Assembly (NCBI RefSeq): GCF_005222755.1
Contig: NZ_STGD01000010.1
Coordinates: 124,001 to 188,000 of the forward strand
DNA: 64,000 nucleotides
Origin: Roseomonas sp. HF4
Lineage (GTDB): Bacteria > Pseudomonadota > Alphaproteobacteria > Acetobacterales > Acetobacteraceae
Direction of reading: 5' to 3'
The translations under genes were made by a program, and so were the position numbers. Each line of letters starts with the position of its first letter. Within the stretch, counting starts at the first letter, position 1. Positions 16,594 through 26,184 of the stretch are shown piece after piece. Below the pieces are notes generated by a model, which searched no databases, was not told the DNA's origin, and worked only from the letters and a program-made list of their open reading frames with translations.

Positions 16594-18108
16594 ATGAACG
16601 ACATCTCCAGCCGTCACTGGCGCCCGCGGCGCCCCGCCCCTCTCGGGGTGGCGGAAGCGCGCCGGGCCGAATTCCTGTTCGGTGACCTGCACTGGCGGGC
16701 GGAGCGCCTCGTGGAGGCCGCCTTCGCCAGCGAAGGCCTCCACGCCCGCGCCCTGCCGACCGCGACGCGGCAGGACCTGATGACGGGGCGTGAACTCGCC
16801 GATATCGGCCAGTGCTGCCCGACCTCCTTCACCACCGGCAATCTCGCGAACTTCCTCCGCGGGGAGGCGGAGCGCATCGGCGCCGACGCCGTGCGCGACC
16901 GCTACGTCTTCCTCTCGGTCGGGTCCTGCGGCGCGTGCCGCTTCGGCCAGTACCACCAGAGCTACGAACTCGCCCTGCGCAACCTCGGCCTCGATGGGTT
17001 CCGGATGCTGCTGCTGGCGCAGGACCGGGTCGACCAGTCGGCGGGAGAGGATGCGTTCCACCTGCCCCTGTCCCTGGTGCTCGGCGCGCTCTGGGGCGTC
17101 CTCTGCGCCGAGGTCGTGCAAGGGCTCGAATACCGGACGCGGCCCTACGAGGTCGTCCCCGGCGCCACCAACCGCGCCGTGCGGGAGAGCATCGACCTGC
17201 TCGCCGAGGCCTTCCGCAACCGTCCGCGGCGCGGCCGGAAATGGGGCAGCCTGCTCTGGCATGTCGCGACGCCCTACTTCCTGGACGCGCTGCGACAGGC
17301 ACGGGCCCGCTTCGACGCGGTCGAGGTGGACCGGCTGCGGCCCCGCCCCGTGGTCATGATCACCGGCGAATTCTACCTCCACACGGTAGAGGGCGAGCCC
17401 AACTACAACATGCATCGCTGGCTCGAGGCGGAAGGGGCGGAGGTCCATCCCGCCTCGATCGCCGTCTGGATCGACTACCTGATCCGCTTCGCGATCCAGG
17501 AGGCCGAGGACCGCCGCGCCGCCCTGCCCCGCGCCGGGCTCAGGATCGCCGCCGCGCGCGGCCTGCAGCGGCTGCTGCGCTTCAGCTTCGACCGCATGCG
17601 GCGCGCCCTGAACGACGTCCCGCATGGGATGCCGCGGCAGGAGGAGATCCGACGCCTCGCCGCGCCCTATTTCCACCACCGCATGTCGGGCGGCGAGGGC
17701 GACATGCTGATCGGCAAGGCGATCTGGGCGCACCGGCACCGCCACGCGCACATGGTGTGCGAATTGTCGCCCTATGCCTGCATGCCGAACACGATGAGCA
17801 TCGGCGCCATGGCGCGCGTGCTGGGCGACCATCCGGACATGCTCTACGCGCCGATCGAGGTGAAGGGCGACGCCGAGGTGCACGCCCTCTCCCGCTGCCA
17901 GATGATCCTGACCGAGGCGAAGAAGCGCGCCGCGGCCGAATTCGATCAGGCGCTGGCCGAGAGCGGCCTGACGCTGGAGGAGGCCCGCGCCCGCGTCGCG
18001 GAGGACCCGGCGCTGCGCCGCGCCACCTGGCGGGTGCCGCATCTCGGCCGCGCCGGCGCCGGGGCCAACCTGCTGCTGCATCTCGCGGGACGGAGGGAAG
18101 GCGCATGA
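16594..18108 (+). CDS. Acyl-CoA dehydratase activase-related protein, HgdB-like component (COG3581-type)
   Basis: 504 residues. It resembles the C-terminal part of the large CoA-substrate-specific enzyme activase fusion proteins, related to the 2-hydroxyacyl-CoA dehydratase / benzoyl-CoA reductase subunit fold. Cysteines that could bind an iron-sulfur cluster sit in IGQCCPTS (C74, C75), GSCGACRFGQY (C112, C115) and YACMPNT near 393-399. The start at ATG 16594 was preferred over 16501 because the upstream stretch overlaps the FNR-type box. The stop overlaps the next gene by 4 nt. The substrate is unknown. Confidence 0.72.
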   Translation: MNDISSRHWRPRRPAPLGVAEARRAEFLFGDLHWRAERLVEAAFASEGLHARALPTATRQDLMTGRELADIGQCCPTSFTTGNLANFLRGEAERIGADAVRDRYVFLSVGSCGACRFGQYHQSYELALRNLGLDGFRMLLLAQDRVDQSAGEDAFHLPLSLVLGALWGVLCAEVVQGLEYRTRPYEVVPGATNRAVRESIDLLAEAFRNRPRRGRKWGSLLWHVATPYFLDALRQARARFDAVEVDRLRPRPVVMITGEFYLHTVEGEPNYNMHRWLEAEGAEVHPASIAVWIDYLIRFAIQEAEDRRAALPRAGLRIAAARGLQRLLRFSFDRMRRALNDVPHGMPRQEEIRRLAAPYFHHRMSGGEGDMLIGKAIWAHRHRHAHMVCELSPYACMPNTMSIGAMARVLGDHPDMLYAPIEVKGDAEVHALSRCQMILTEAKKRAAAEFDQALAESGLTLEEARARVAEDPALRRATWRVPHLGRAGAGANLLLHLAGRREGA

Positions 18109-20270
18109 GGATCGTCGGTCTCGATGTCGGCTCCACCACCGTCAAGGCGGTGCTGCAGGAGAACGGCGCGGTGCGCTGGCGCGACTACCAGCGCCACAAC
18201 ACGCACCAGGCGGAGAAGGTGCTCGAATTCCTCGCCCGCATGGAGGCGGAATGGCGGCTCGAGCCCGGTCGCGACCGCGTGGTCCTCACCGGCTCCGGCG
18301 CCGGGCTGATCGCGCCGCTGGTCGGCGGGCGCCTGGTGCAGGAGGTGGTCGCCGTCGCCGCCGCCGTCGAGCACCTGCACCCCGCCGTGCGCTTCGTCTC
18401 CGAGATCGGCGGCGAGGACATGAAGACGATCTTCTTCACCGCCACCGAGGCCGGCCGCGGCAAGCAGATCTACATGCAGGCTGCCTGCAGCGGCGGCACC
18501 GGCACGTTCATCGAGAAGACCGCGCGCAAGCTCCGGATCGCGCCCGAGGCGCTGCAGGCCATGTCCTATGCCGGCCGCACGCTGCACAAGATCAGTTCCA
18601 AATGCGGCATCTTCGCCGAGACGGACGCCAACAGCCTGCTGAAGAGCGGCGTGCCGGTGGAGGAGATCGTCGCGAGCCTCTACGAGGCCGTGGTCTACCA
18701 GAACCTCGCGACGCTGACGAAGGGCAACACCCCGATGCCGGAGGTGCTGCTGCTCGGCGGGCCGAACTGCTTCTTCCGCGGGCTGCAGGAGGCCTGGCGC
18801 CAGCATCTCGGCCTGCTCTGGGCCGAGCGCGGCGTCGCCCTTCCCGCCGGCGCCACGCCCGAGACGCTGATCACCGTGCCGCAGGACGGGCTCTACTACG
18901 GCGCGCTCGGCTGCGTGCAGGTCGCGCTGGGCGAGGCGGCGGAGGGCGCCGGCACCTATGCCGGGCGCGAGCGCCTGGCCTGGTGGGTGGCCGAAGGCCA
19001 GCACGAGGCGAAGGCGAAGGAGGGCGGCGCGGCGCTCGGCGGCGATGCGGCGGCGCTCGCCGCCTTCCGCGCGCGCTACGGCACGATCCAGGCGCCGCGG
19101 CCCGCGCGCCGGGCCGCACATGACGGGCCGGTGCTGCTCGGCAGCGATTTCGGCAGCACCACGGCCAAGGCGGTGGCGCTCTCGACCGAGGGGGAGGTGC
19201 TGCACACGGCCTATGCGCCCTCCCGCGGCAACCCGATCGAGGACGCCAAGGCGCTGCTCCGCGAGGTCCGGCAGGCCGGCTTCACGAAGATCGGCGGGCT
19301 GGCGCTGACCGGCTACGGCAAGGACCTGCTGCGCGGCATCCTCGGCGCGGACGAGGCCGTGGTCGAGACCGTCGCGCATGCGCGCGCCGCCATCGAGGTG
19401 TTCCCGGATGCGGAAGTGATCTGCGACGTCGGCGGCACCGACGTGAAGATCATGATGCTGCGCCAGGGGACGGTCGCGGATTTCCGGCTGAACTCGCAAT
19501 GCTCCTCGGGCAACGGGGCCTTCCTGCAGGGCGTTGCCGAACGCTACGGCATCGCGCTCGAGGAATATGCGGACAAGGCCTTCGCGGCGCGCGCCATGCC
19601 GGCGCTGGCGATGGGCTGCGGCGTCTTCCTGCAGTCGGACATCGTGAACCAGCAGCGCAAGGGCTGGGCGGCGGAGGAGATCATGGCCGCGCTGGCCGCC
19701 GTGCTGCCGCAGAATGTCTGGATCTATGCCGGCCAGCTCAACAACCTGCGCGCGGCGGGGCGACGCTTCGTGCTGCAGGGCGGCACGCACCGCAACCTCG
19801 CGGTTGTGAAGGCGCAGGTGGACTTCATCACCGCCCGCGTGCCGGACGCCGAGATCCGCGTCCACCCCCATGCCGGGGAAGCGGGCGCGCTCGGCGCCGC
19901 GCTGACGCTGCGCGACGCCTGGCATCCCGGCCTGCGGTCGCGCTTCCGCGGCTTTGACGCGGTGGAGGCGCTCGACTACCGCGCGACCACCACGGAGGAC
20001 ACCGTCTGCCGCTGGTGCACCGTGAACTGCAAGCGCAGCTTCATCGACGTGCGCCTGCCGGGCGCGGCGGGGCGGCCCTGGAGCAAGGTGCCGCTCGACC
20101 CCGGATGGGAGCGCGTGATCGCCGGCAATTCCTGTCCCAAGGGCCTGCTCGAGGACGCCAACGAGATGCGTGCCGTCAAGGCCGCGATGGAGGAGAGCCA
20201 GGGTGCCTCACCGAACCTGGGCGCGGTGGTTCGCGACGAAGCCTTCCGCGCCGTCGGCCTCGCCGGCTGA
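18105..20270 (+). CDS. Acyl-CoA dehydratase activase, double BadF/BcrA ATPase
   Basis: 721 residues with two ASKHA-type BadF/BadG/BcrA/BcrD ATPase domains in tandem. Each begins with a phosphate-binding loop: GLDVGSTTVKAV at residue 5 and GSDFGSTTAKAV near 346. Each holds the paired Cys that bridge an iron-sulfur cluster in activases (C128 and C167; C466 and C505). A C-terminal Cys set (C635, C638, C642, C677) could bind another metal. Such activases use ATP to drive low-potential electrons into a partner dehydratase or reductase. ATGA overlap with the gene before and a 68-nt overlap with the gene after. Confidence 0.85.
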   Translation: MRIVGLDVGSTTVKAVLQENGAVRWRDYQRHNTHQAEKVLEFLARMEAEWRLEPGRDRVVLTGSGAGLIAPLVGGRLVQEVVAVAAAVEHLHPAVRFVSEIGGEDMKTIFFTATEAGRGKQIYMQAACSGGTGTFIEKTARKLRIAPEALQAMSYAGRTLHKISSKCGIFAETDANSLLKSGVPVEEIVASLYEAVVYQNLATLTKGNTPMPEVLLLGGPNCFFRGLQEAWRQHLGLLWAERGVALPAGATPETLITVPQDGLYYGALGCVQVALGEAAEGAGTYAGRERLAWWVAEGQHEAKAKEGGAALGGDAAALAAFRARYGTIQAPRPARRAAHDGPVLLGSDFGSTTAKAVALSTEGEVLHTAYAPSRGNPIEDAKALLREVRQAGFTKIGGLALTGYGKDLLRGILGADEAVVETVAHARAAIEVFPDAEVICDVGGTDVKIMMLRQGTVADFRLNSQCSSGNGAFLQGVAERYGIALEEYADKAFAARAMPALAMGCGVFLQSDIVNQQRKGWAAEEIMAALAAVLPQNVWIYAGQLNNLRAAGRRFVLQGGTHRNLAVVKAQVDFITARVPDAEIRVHPHAGEAGALGAALTLRDAWHPGLRSRFRGFDAVEALDYRATTTEDTVCRWCTVNCKRSFIDVRLPGAAGRPWSKVPLDPGWERVIAGNSCPKGLLEDANEMRAVKAAMEESQGASPNLGAVVRDEAFRAVGLAG

Positions 20271-21423
20271 ACGCGAGGCGCGCGGGAAGCTGCGCATCGG
20301 CATCCCGCGCATCCTGAACCTGTGGTCGACCCACCGCTTCTGGCTGGGCTTCTTCGACGCGCTCGGCGTACCGCCGCAGCGCCTTGTCTTCTCCTCCGAC
20401 ACGTCTGAGGAGCAGTTCCGCGAGCATGGCCGCGGCCGCGGCACGGTCGATTGCTGCTGGCCGGTGAAATGCGCCGCCGCGCATTTCGGCGAGCTGATGT
20501 TCGGCCTGAAGCGCAAGGTCGACGTGCTCTTCGTGCCGCTGATCTACTCGCTGCCCTCGGTGCTGCGCGGGCACGCGGTCGATTCGCTCGCCTGCCCGCG
20601 CGTCATGGCCGGGCCGGAGATGGCGCGGGCCGGCTTCCTGCGGGAGAAGGACCTCTTTGCCGAGGCCGGCATCCGCTACGTCGCGCCCTTCGTCACCTTC
20701 GCCGAGCCCGCGCTGCTGCCGCGCCAGCTGCACGAGGCGCTGGAGGGCATGCTGCCGGGCCTCACCCCGGCGGAGACCGAGGCGGCCGTCGCCGCCGGGC
20801 TCGCCGCACTGGAACGCTTCGATGCCGGGCTGCGCAGGCGCAGCCGCGAGGTGCTGGCCCGCGCCGCCGCCGCCGACAGCCCGGTCATCCTGGTGCTCGC
20901 CCGCCCCTACCACATGGATCCGGGCATCGGGCACGAGATCGAGAACGACCTGCAGGCGCGCGGCTATCCCATCCTCTGGGGCCAGCACCTGCCGACCGAC
21001 GCCGACCTCATGGACTGGCTGTTCGGGGAGGAGGTCGCGGCCGGGCTCGTCCGCTCGCCCTTCGACATCTCGGATGTCTGGCCGTCCTCCTACAGCGCCA
21101 ACACCAACGAGATCCTTTGGGGCGCCAAGGTCGCGGCGCGGCTGCCCTGGATCACCGGCGTGGTCCGGCTGACCAGCTACGAGTGCGGCATGGACCAGCC
21201 GACCTTCACGCCGGTGCAGGGCATCGTCGAGCACTCCGGCACGCTGTTCTTCTCCTTCCAGGAGTTGGATGCGACGAAGCCGGCGGGGTCGGTGAAGATC
21301 CGGGTGGAGACGATCGCGCACTACCTCGAGCGCGCCTCGCCCGGGATCATCGCGCGCAAGCGCGCGCTGCTGCCCGCCGCCTGCCCGCTGACACCGGCAA
21401 CGGCGCAGCCGGCCGAGCTCTGA
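20203..21423 (+). CDS. Activase-associated DUF2229/COG3580-type protein
   Basis: 406 residues. The start KLRIGIPRILNLWSTHRF and the DCCWPVKCAAAHFGELM stretch (C84, C85) are typical of the DUF2229 region that in many anaerobes is fused behind the activase. ARPYHMDPGIGHEIENDL (about 230-247) and TSYECGMDQ (about 325-333) are further family blocks. The GTG at 20203 follows GGAGGAG, making it the best start; a GTG at 20170 is possible. The 68-nt overlap with the double ATPase gene implies coupled translation. It probably forms a complex with the two preceding proteins. Confidence 0.75.
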   Translation: MPHRTWARWFATKPSAPSASPAEREARGKLRIGIPRILNLWSTHRFWLGFFDALGVPPQRLVFSSDTSEEQFREHGRGRGTVDCCWPVKCAAAHFGELMFGLKRKVDVLFVPLIYSLPSVLRGHAVDSLACPRVMAGPEMARAGFLREKDLFAEAGIRYVAPFVTFAEPALLPRQLHEALEGMLPGLTPAETEAAVAAGLAALERFDAGLRRRSREVLARAAAADSPVILVLARPYHMDPGIGHEIENDLQARGYPILWGQHLPTDADLMDWLFGEEVAAGLVRSPFDISDVWPSSYSANTNEILWGAKVAARLPWITGVVRLTSYECGMDQPTFTPVQGIVEHSGTLFFSFQELDATKPAGSVKIRVETIAHYLERASPGIIARKRALLPAACPLTPATAQPAEL

Positions 21424-21655
21424 CGCGGGGGGCTCGGCCGCGCCGGTTCTCCTGCGGATGCGGCGCGCCGACGATGCGAGGCGAGGCCAACCCGCCGTCG
21501 ATCACGTGCGGATGGCCAGGATCCCATCGGCGCGGGCGATGCACGGGCTGTCGGCCAGGTGCTGCGAGCACCGCATCAGGGACCGCCCGTAGGTCGCGCA
21601 TGCGCACGGCCTCGGGCGTGCCGGCAGAGCGGCGTGACCGGGCCTGGGCGGCGCC

Positions 21656-22591
21656 TCAGCCCCAGGGGTTGCGCCTGCGCCCCGCGCCCCAGGGGCCCGG
21701 CGCCGCCGCGGGCGCCGACAGGCCGCCGCCGCCCTGGCCCATCCGCGCCGCCAGCGCCTCCAGCGCCGCCACCCGGTTCTGCGTGCGGGGATGGGTCGAG
21801 AACAGGTTGTCCATCCGCGCCCCGCTCAACGGATTGACGATGAACATGTGCGCGGTGGCCGGGGTCGCCTCCGCGCCGTGGTTCTGGATGGCATGGGCGT
21901 AGTGGTCCAGCCGCTGCAGCGCCGAGGCGAGGCCGAGCGGGTCGCCCGCGATCTCCGCGCCGACACGGTCGGCCTCGTATTCGCGGGACCGGCTGATCGC
22001 CATCTGCACGATGGCGGCCGCGATGGGCGCCAGCACCAGCATCAGGATCATGCCGATCGGCCCGAAGGGGCTCTGGTTCCGGTCGCGGTTCATGGAGCCG
22101 AAGATCATGCCGAAATTGGCCAGCATGGAGATCGCGCCCGCGACCGTCGCCGTGACCGTCATGATCAGCGTGTCGCGGTTGCGAATATGCGCGAGCTCAT
22201 GGGCGATGACGCCGGCGACCTCGCGCTCGCTCATCAGGTCGAGCAGGCCGGAATTGACGGCGACCGCGGCATTGGACGGGCTGCGGCCGGTCGCGAAGGC
22301 ATTCGGCTGCTCCTCGTGGATGACATAGAGGGCGGGCATGGGTAGCCCGGCGCGCGCGGCCAGCTGCTCGGTCATCTGATAGAGGCGTGGCGCATCGCCG
22401 GGCCCGATCGGCTGCGCGTTGTGCATGCGCAGCACGATCCGGTCCGAATTCCACCAGGCGAAGAGGTTCATCCCCGCCGCGACCAGCAGCGCGATCACCA
22501 TCCCCTGCTGCCCGGCGATCATGAAGCCGAGCCCGCCGAAGACCGCCGTCAGTGCCGCGAGCAACACCAGCGTCCGCACGTAGCCGCCCAT
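21656..22591 (-). CDS. htpX: Protease HtpX, M48 family
   Basis: 311 residues. A membrane zinc metalloprotease that degrades misfolded membrane proteins. Two N-terminal membrane segments are followed by [11 protein letters not shown] (HEXXH about 133-137), two more hydrophobic stretches, and the zinc-binding Glu in [13 protein letters not shown] near 204-216. The ATG at 22591 was chosen because CGGAGG lies 6 nt upstream; the next upstream ATG sits directly on that ribosome site. The Gly/Pro-rich tail is longer than in E. coli HtpX. Divergent from the SDHAF4-like gene. Confidence 0.94.
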   Translation of the reverse strand: MGGYVRTLVLLAALTAVFGGLGFMIAGQQGMVIALLVAAGMNLFAWWNSDRIVLRMHNAQPIGPGDAPRLYQMTEQLAARAGLPMPALYVIHEEQPNAFATGRSPSNAAVAVNSGLLDLMSEREVAGVIAHELAHIRNRDTLIMTVTATVAGAISMLANFGMIFGSMNRDRNQSPFGPIGMILMLVLAPIAAAIVQMAISRSREYEADRVGAEIAGDPLGLASALQRLDHYAHAIQNHGAEATPATAHMFIVNPLSGARMDNLFSTHPRTQNRVAALEALAARMGQGGGGLSAPAAAPGPWGAGRRRNPWG

Positions 22592-22625
22592 GGGCATCCT
22601 CCGAGGAAGCACCTACATATGGGGC

Positions 22626-22784
22626 ATGACCGATACGACGGACAATGATCAGAAGGCCGCGCCCCTGCCCGAGCCGAAGCCGGCGCCCGCACCCGTGCTG
22701 CCGAAGGAGATCGGCGGGCCGAAGGGGCCAGAGCCGACCAGGTACGGGGACTGGGAGCGGAAGGGGCGCGTCAGCGACTTCTGA
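22626..22784 (+). CDS. DUF1674 protein, SDHAF4-like
   Basis: 52 residues. The C-terminal [20 protein letters not shown], followed by the final DF, is the hallmark of DUF1674, whose mitochondrial members (SDHAF4) assist assembly of the flavinylated succinate dehydrogenase subunit. The N-terminal part is a Pro/Ala/Lys-rich linker. The start is the ATG at 22626, since the family begins shortly before the linker. The gene shares a 34-nt gap with divergent htpX. The succinate dehydrogenase genes are not in this window. Confidence 0.85.
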   Translation: MTDTTDNDQKAAPLPEPKPAPAPVLPKEIGGPKGPEPTRYGDWERKGRVSDF

Positions 22785-22969
22785 GGCGGGGCGGGGTCCT
22801 TGGCCGGGCCGGCCGCCGGAAAAGGGCAGGCAATCCTACCCGTGACGGGTGCCGCGGCATGTCCTGCCGCCGTCTGGCATGCTGCGACCCGAAACAGGCC
22901 GGGGGAGACGTTCCCTTCTTCCCCGATCTTCCTTGCCCGTCAGCGGGTTGCCCCCTCAGTGGGCCCTCA

Positions 22970-23719
22970 TCAGAGCCGCCAGCCGGTATGGATCGCCACG
23001 ATCCCGCCCGACAGGTTGCGGAACCCGACCCGCTCCATTCCCGCCTTGCGCATCATGCCGGCCAGCGTCTCCTGGTCGGGGAACATGCGGATGCTCTCGG
23101 CCAGGTATTCGTAGGAGTCCCGGTCCTTCGCCACGCGCGCGCCGATCGCCGGCAGGGCGCGGAAGGACCACGCGTCATAGAGCGGCACCAGCGCCGCGAC
23201 CTCGAGCCGCGAGAATTCCAGGCAATGGAAGCGCCCGCCCGGGCGCAGCACGCGCCGCGCCTCCCGCAGTACCGCGTCCTTGTCGGTGCAGTTGCGCAGG
23301 CCGAAGGCGATCGAGACCTTCTCAACGCTGCGGTCGGGCAGCGGGATGTGCTCGGCGTCGACCACCATGAAGTCGAGGCCCTCGGCCAGGCCGCGGTCGA
23401 GCGCTCGCTTCTGCGCCACCTCCAGCATCGCCGGGTTGACGTCGGTCAGGATGACGCGGCCCGCGCCGCGTTCGCGGGCCAGGAAGGCGATGTCGCCCGT
23501 CCCGCCCGCCAGGTCGAGCAGCGTCTCGCGCGCCGAGCAGCCGATCGCGTTGACGAAGATGCGCTTCCAGACCCGATGGATGCCGAGCGACATCAGGTCG
23601 TTCATCACGTCGTAGCGCGGGGCCACGCTTTCGAAGACATCGCGCACCATCGACGCCTTCTCGGCGCGGGGCACGGTGCGGAAGCCGAAATCGGCGCTGG
23701 GCTCGGGGCTGTCGCTCAT
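22970..23719 (-). CDS. ubiE: Ubiquinone/menaquinone methyltransferase UbiE
   Basis: 249 residues, SAM-dependent C-methyltransferase of ubiquinone synthesis. It carries VFESVAPRYDVMNDLMSLGIH (residues about 28-48), the family's N-terminal block. The SAM loop LDLAGGTGDIAFLARERGAG (about 69-88), AEHIPLPDRSVEKVSIAFGL and the signature LRNCTDKDAVLREARRVLRPGG follow. It is divergent from mutM by 43 nt, an arrangement common in alphaproteobacteria. Confidence 0.95.
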   Translation of the reverse strand: MSDSPEPSADFGFRTVPRAEKASMVRDVFESVAPRYDVMNDLMSLGIHRVWKRIFVNAIGCSARETLLDLAGGTGDIAFLARERGAGRVILTDVNPAMLEVAQKRALDRGLAEGLDFMVVDAEHIPLPDRSVEKVSIAFGLRNCTDKDAVLREARRVLRPGGRFHCLEFSRLEVAALVPLYDAWSFRALPAIGARVAKDRDSYEYLAESIRMFPDQETLAGMMRKAGMERVGFRNLSGGIVAIHTGWRL

Positions 23720-23762
23720 CGTGCCGGCAACATAGCGTGGCCGCGCGGATTGGGGAGGGACC

Positions 23763-24659
23763 ATGCCCGAATTGCCGGAAGTGGAGACCGTGATGCGCGG
23801 CCTGGCCGCCGTGCTGGTCGGCCGGCGCATCGCCGAGGCGGAGCTGCGCCGGCCGGACCTGCGCTTCCCCTGCCCGCCGGACCTGGCGCGCAGGCTGGAG
23901 GGGCGGCGCGTGCTCTGCTTCCGCCGGCGGGCGAAGTTCATGCTGATGCGCCTCGAAGGGGGCGAGAGCCTGCTGATCCACCTCGGCATGTCGGGCCGGA
24001 TGGTGGCGCGGCGGCTGGGGGAGGCCGCGGCGCCGCGGCTCGGCCCGCAGGGCGCGGCCTCCGACGCGCGCGGCCACAACGCGCCGCCGGAGGCGCATGA
24101 GCACCTGGTGCTTGTCACCGAGGATGGCTGGCGCATCGGCTTCGTGGACCCGCGTCGCTTCGGCAGCCTCGACCTGGTGCCGACCGCGACGGAGGATTCG
24201 CACCGCTTCCTGGCGGGCCTCGGGCCGGAGCCGCTCGAGCCCGGCTTCACGCCCGGGGTGCTGTCGGCAGCGCTGGCGGGCAAGCGCACCCCGATCAAGG
24301 CGGCGCTGCTCGACCAGGGGGTCGTGGCCGGGCTCGGCAACATCTACGTGTGCGAGGCGCTGTACCGTGCCGGCATCTCGCCGCGGCGGCTCGCCCATAC
24401 CGTGGCCGGCGCGCGGGCGGCGCGCCTGGTGCCCGCGATCAAGGCCGTCCTGGCCGAGAGCATCGGCGCGGGCGGGTCGTCGCTGCGCGACTACGTCCGC
24501 GCGGACGGGGAGGTCGGCCGCTTCCAGGACACCTTCGCCGTCTACGGGCGGGAGGGCGAGCCCTGCCCCGCCTGCCCCGGCGTGCCCCCCTGCGCGGGCA
24601 TCCGCCGCATCGTCCAGGCGGGGCGATCCACCTTCTTCTGCCCGCGGCGGCAGCGCTGA
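23763..24659 (+). CDS. mutM: Formamidopyrimidine-DNA glycosylase (Fpg/MutM)
   Basis: 298 residues. Removes 8-oxoguanine and formamidopyrimidines. It starts [10 protein letters not shown] with the catalytic Pro2 and Glu3; the Lys57-equivalent lies in RRRAKFML. The H2TH region is [19 protein letters not shown] (about 179-197). The C-terminal zinc finger is unusual: Cys268 and Cys271, an extra Cys277, then Cys293, but the expected fourth ligand (position 296) is Arg (CPRRQR instead of CPxCQR). A longer central insertion (about 85-105) is also present. Otherwise a full-length family member. Confidence 0.94.
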   Translation: MPELPEVETVMRGLAAVLVGRRIAEAELRRPDLRFPCPPDLARRLEGRRVLCFRRRAKFMLMRLEGGESLLIHLGMSGRMVARRLGEAAAPRLGPQGAASDARGHNAPPEAHEHLVLVTEDGWRIGFVDPRRFGSLDLVPTATEDSHRFLAGLGPEPLEPGFTPGVLSAALAGKRTPIKAALLDQGVVAGLGNIYVCEALYRAGISPRRLAHTVAGARAARLVPAIKAVLAESIGAGGSSLRDYVRADGEVGRFQDTFAVYGREGEPCPACPGVPPCAGIRRIVQAGRSTFFCPRRQR

Positions 24660-24738
24660 TCCGGGGCGGGCGGGCGTTGAGGCGCCGGCCCCGCTGCGCT
24701 ACAGCCCCGGGCACAGCCAATGGCGAGGAACGCGGCCC

Positions 24739-25515
24739 ATGCCCCATGAGATGATCCTGACGGAGACCCAAGGCGCAGTCGCCGTCATCCGGCTGAACCG
24801 CCCGCAGGCGCTGAACGCGCTCTGCGACCAGCTGATGGGCGAACTCGGCCAGGCGCTACGCGACTACGACGCCGACCCTGCCATCGCCGCCATCGTGATC
24901 ACGGGCAGCGAGCGCGCCTTCGCCGCCGGCGCCGACATCAAGGAGATGAAGGACCGCACCTTCCCCGCCGTCTACCTCAACGACTTCATCGCGGCGCGCT
25001 GGGAGACCGTGCTCGAGATCCGGAAGCCGGTGATCGCCGCGGTGGCGGGCTTCGCGCTGGGTGGCGGCTGCGAGCTCGCGATGATGTGCGACCTCATCAT
25101 CGCCGCCGACACCGCGAAGTTCGGCCAGCCGGAGATCAACCTCGGCATCATTCCGGGGGCGGGCGGCACGCAGCGCCTGACGCGCGCGATCGGCAAGTCC
25201 AAGGCGATGGAGATGATCCTGACCGGCCGCATGATGGACGCGGCCGAGGCCGAGCGCGCCAACCTGGTCTGCCGCGTGGTGCCGGCCGCGGACCTCGTCG
25301 CCGAGGCCGTGAAGATCGGCGCGAAGATCGCGAGCCTGTCGGCGCCGTCCGTCGCCATGGCGAAGGATGCCGTCAACGCCGCCTTCGAAAGCACCCTGAC
25401 CGAAGGCGTGCGGACCGAGCGGCGGCTCTTCCTCAGCCTGTTCGCGACCGACGACCAGACCGAGGGCATGGCCGCCTTCGCCGAGAAGCGGAAGCCCGCC
25501 TTCCGCAACCGGTGA
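24739..25515 (+). CDS. Enoyl-CoA hydratase
   Basis: 258 residues, crotonase fold. Hydrates 2-trans-enoyl-CoA in fatty-acid or aromatic-acid breakdown. The oxyanion-hole segments AGADIKEM (about 65-72) and [16 protein letters not shown] (about 104-119) are standard, and both catalytic Glu are present (in CELAMM and in [13 protein letters not shown]). It begins [12 protein letters not shown]; a second in-frame ATG lies 4 codons later. It is upstream of rpsT by 136 nt, which is a frequent order near dnaA in this bacterial group. Confidence 0.92.
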   Translation: MPHEMILTETQGAVAVIRLNRPQALNALCDQLMGELGQALRDYDADPAIAAIVITGSERAFAAGADIKEMKDRTFPAVYLNDFIAARWETVLEIRKPVIAAVAGFALGGGCELAMMCDLIIAADTAKFGQPEINLGIIPGAGGTQRLTRAIGKSKAMEMILTGRMMDAAEAERANLVCRVVPAADLVAEAVKIGAKIASLSAPSVAMAKDAVNAAFESTLTEGVRTERRLFLSLFATDDQTEGMAAFAEKRKPAFRNR

Positions 25516-25550
25516 CCCTACGTTTCATGGATCGCGCTGCGCGCTTCGGC

Positions 25551-25578
25551 TTGACGTGCCGAGGCGCGGCGCTCTAGA
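25551..25578 (+). promoter_or_regulatory. Candidate promoter of rpsT
   Basis: TTGACG (25551-25556) is followed after 16 nt by TCTAGA (25573-25578). The -35 is near perfect and the -10 moderate, typical of strong promoters in GC-rich alphaproteobacteria. It ends 73 nt before the rpsT start. Confidence 0.5.
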
Positions 25579-25651
25579 AACCCGCCTTCGTCGCGGCCGG
25601 GCCCGCCCGCCGCGGCCAGCCACCATCATCTGAAGTTGAACCGGAAGCCCC

Positions 25652-25927
25652 ATGGCGAACACCGCGTCCGCGCAGAAGCGCATCCGCCAGAACGTGAAGC
25701 GCACCGCGCGCAACAAGGCGCGCAAGTCGCGCGTGCGCACCTACGTCCGCAAGCTGGAGGAGGCGATCGCGTCCGGCAGCAAGGAGGCCGCGCAGGCCGC
25801 CTTCCGCGACGCGCAGCCCGAGCTGCAGCGCGCCGCGACCAAGGGCACGCTGCATGCGAACACCGTTGCGCGGAAGGTGTCGCGCCTTTCGGCGCGCGTG
25901 AAGTCCATGGGCGCTCCGCAGGCCTGA
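25652..25927 (+). CDS. rpsT: 30S ribosomal protein S20
   Basis: 91 residues, strongly basic. It binds 16S rRNA early in 30S assembly. The start [20 protein letters not shown] and the later [16 protein letters not shown] are the classic S20 blocks. A GC-rich inverted repeat lies just after the stop (25935-25948) but lacks a T-run. Next gene is dnaA. Confidence 0.97.
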   Translation: MANTASAQKRIRQNVKRTARNKARKSRVRTYVRKLEEAIASGSKEAAQAAFRDAQPELQRAATKGTLHANTVARKVSRLSARVKSMGAPQA

Positions 25928-26184
25928 CAACGGCGCCGCCGAGGCGGCACTGATCAAGACATTTCGAGTACGATGCACCGGCGTGGCACGGAAGGTTATC
26001 CGTGCGCGCCATCATCGTGCTGTCGTGAACGTATGTCGTTAAAATCAGTCCACATGTTTCATCCTTGCGGCCCGGGTCGGCAAGGTTAGTCTCGGGGAAC
26101 AGGGGCACAATTTCGGATCGTCGCGCGGCATGACGCGGTGAACACCGGACAGGGCAGGCAAGAGTGAGATCGCAGGGGGGCTCG
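25928..26184. other. rpsT-dnaA intergenic region
   Basis: 257 nt, noticeably less GC-rich than the surroundings around 25960-26070. It should hold the dnaA promoter. Only weak DnaA-box resemblances occur: TTATCCGTG at 25996-26004 (6 of 9 to TTATCCACA) and CAGTCCACA near 26047-26055. No cluster that would support an origin was found. Confidence 0.45.

Noticed and set aside
21424..21655. Short frames in the gap between the activase operon and htpX
   Set aside because: Arg/Pro/Ala-rich frames with no ribosome site and no family features; the gap is treated as non-coding.
25996..26055. DnaA boxes before dnaA
   Set aside because: The two best matches reach only 6 of 9 bases and do not form a cluster; not called as an origin.
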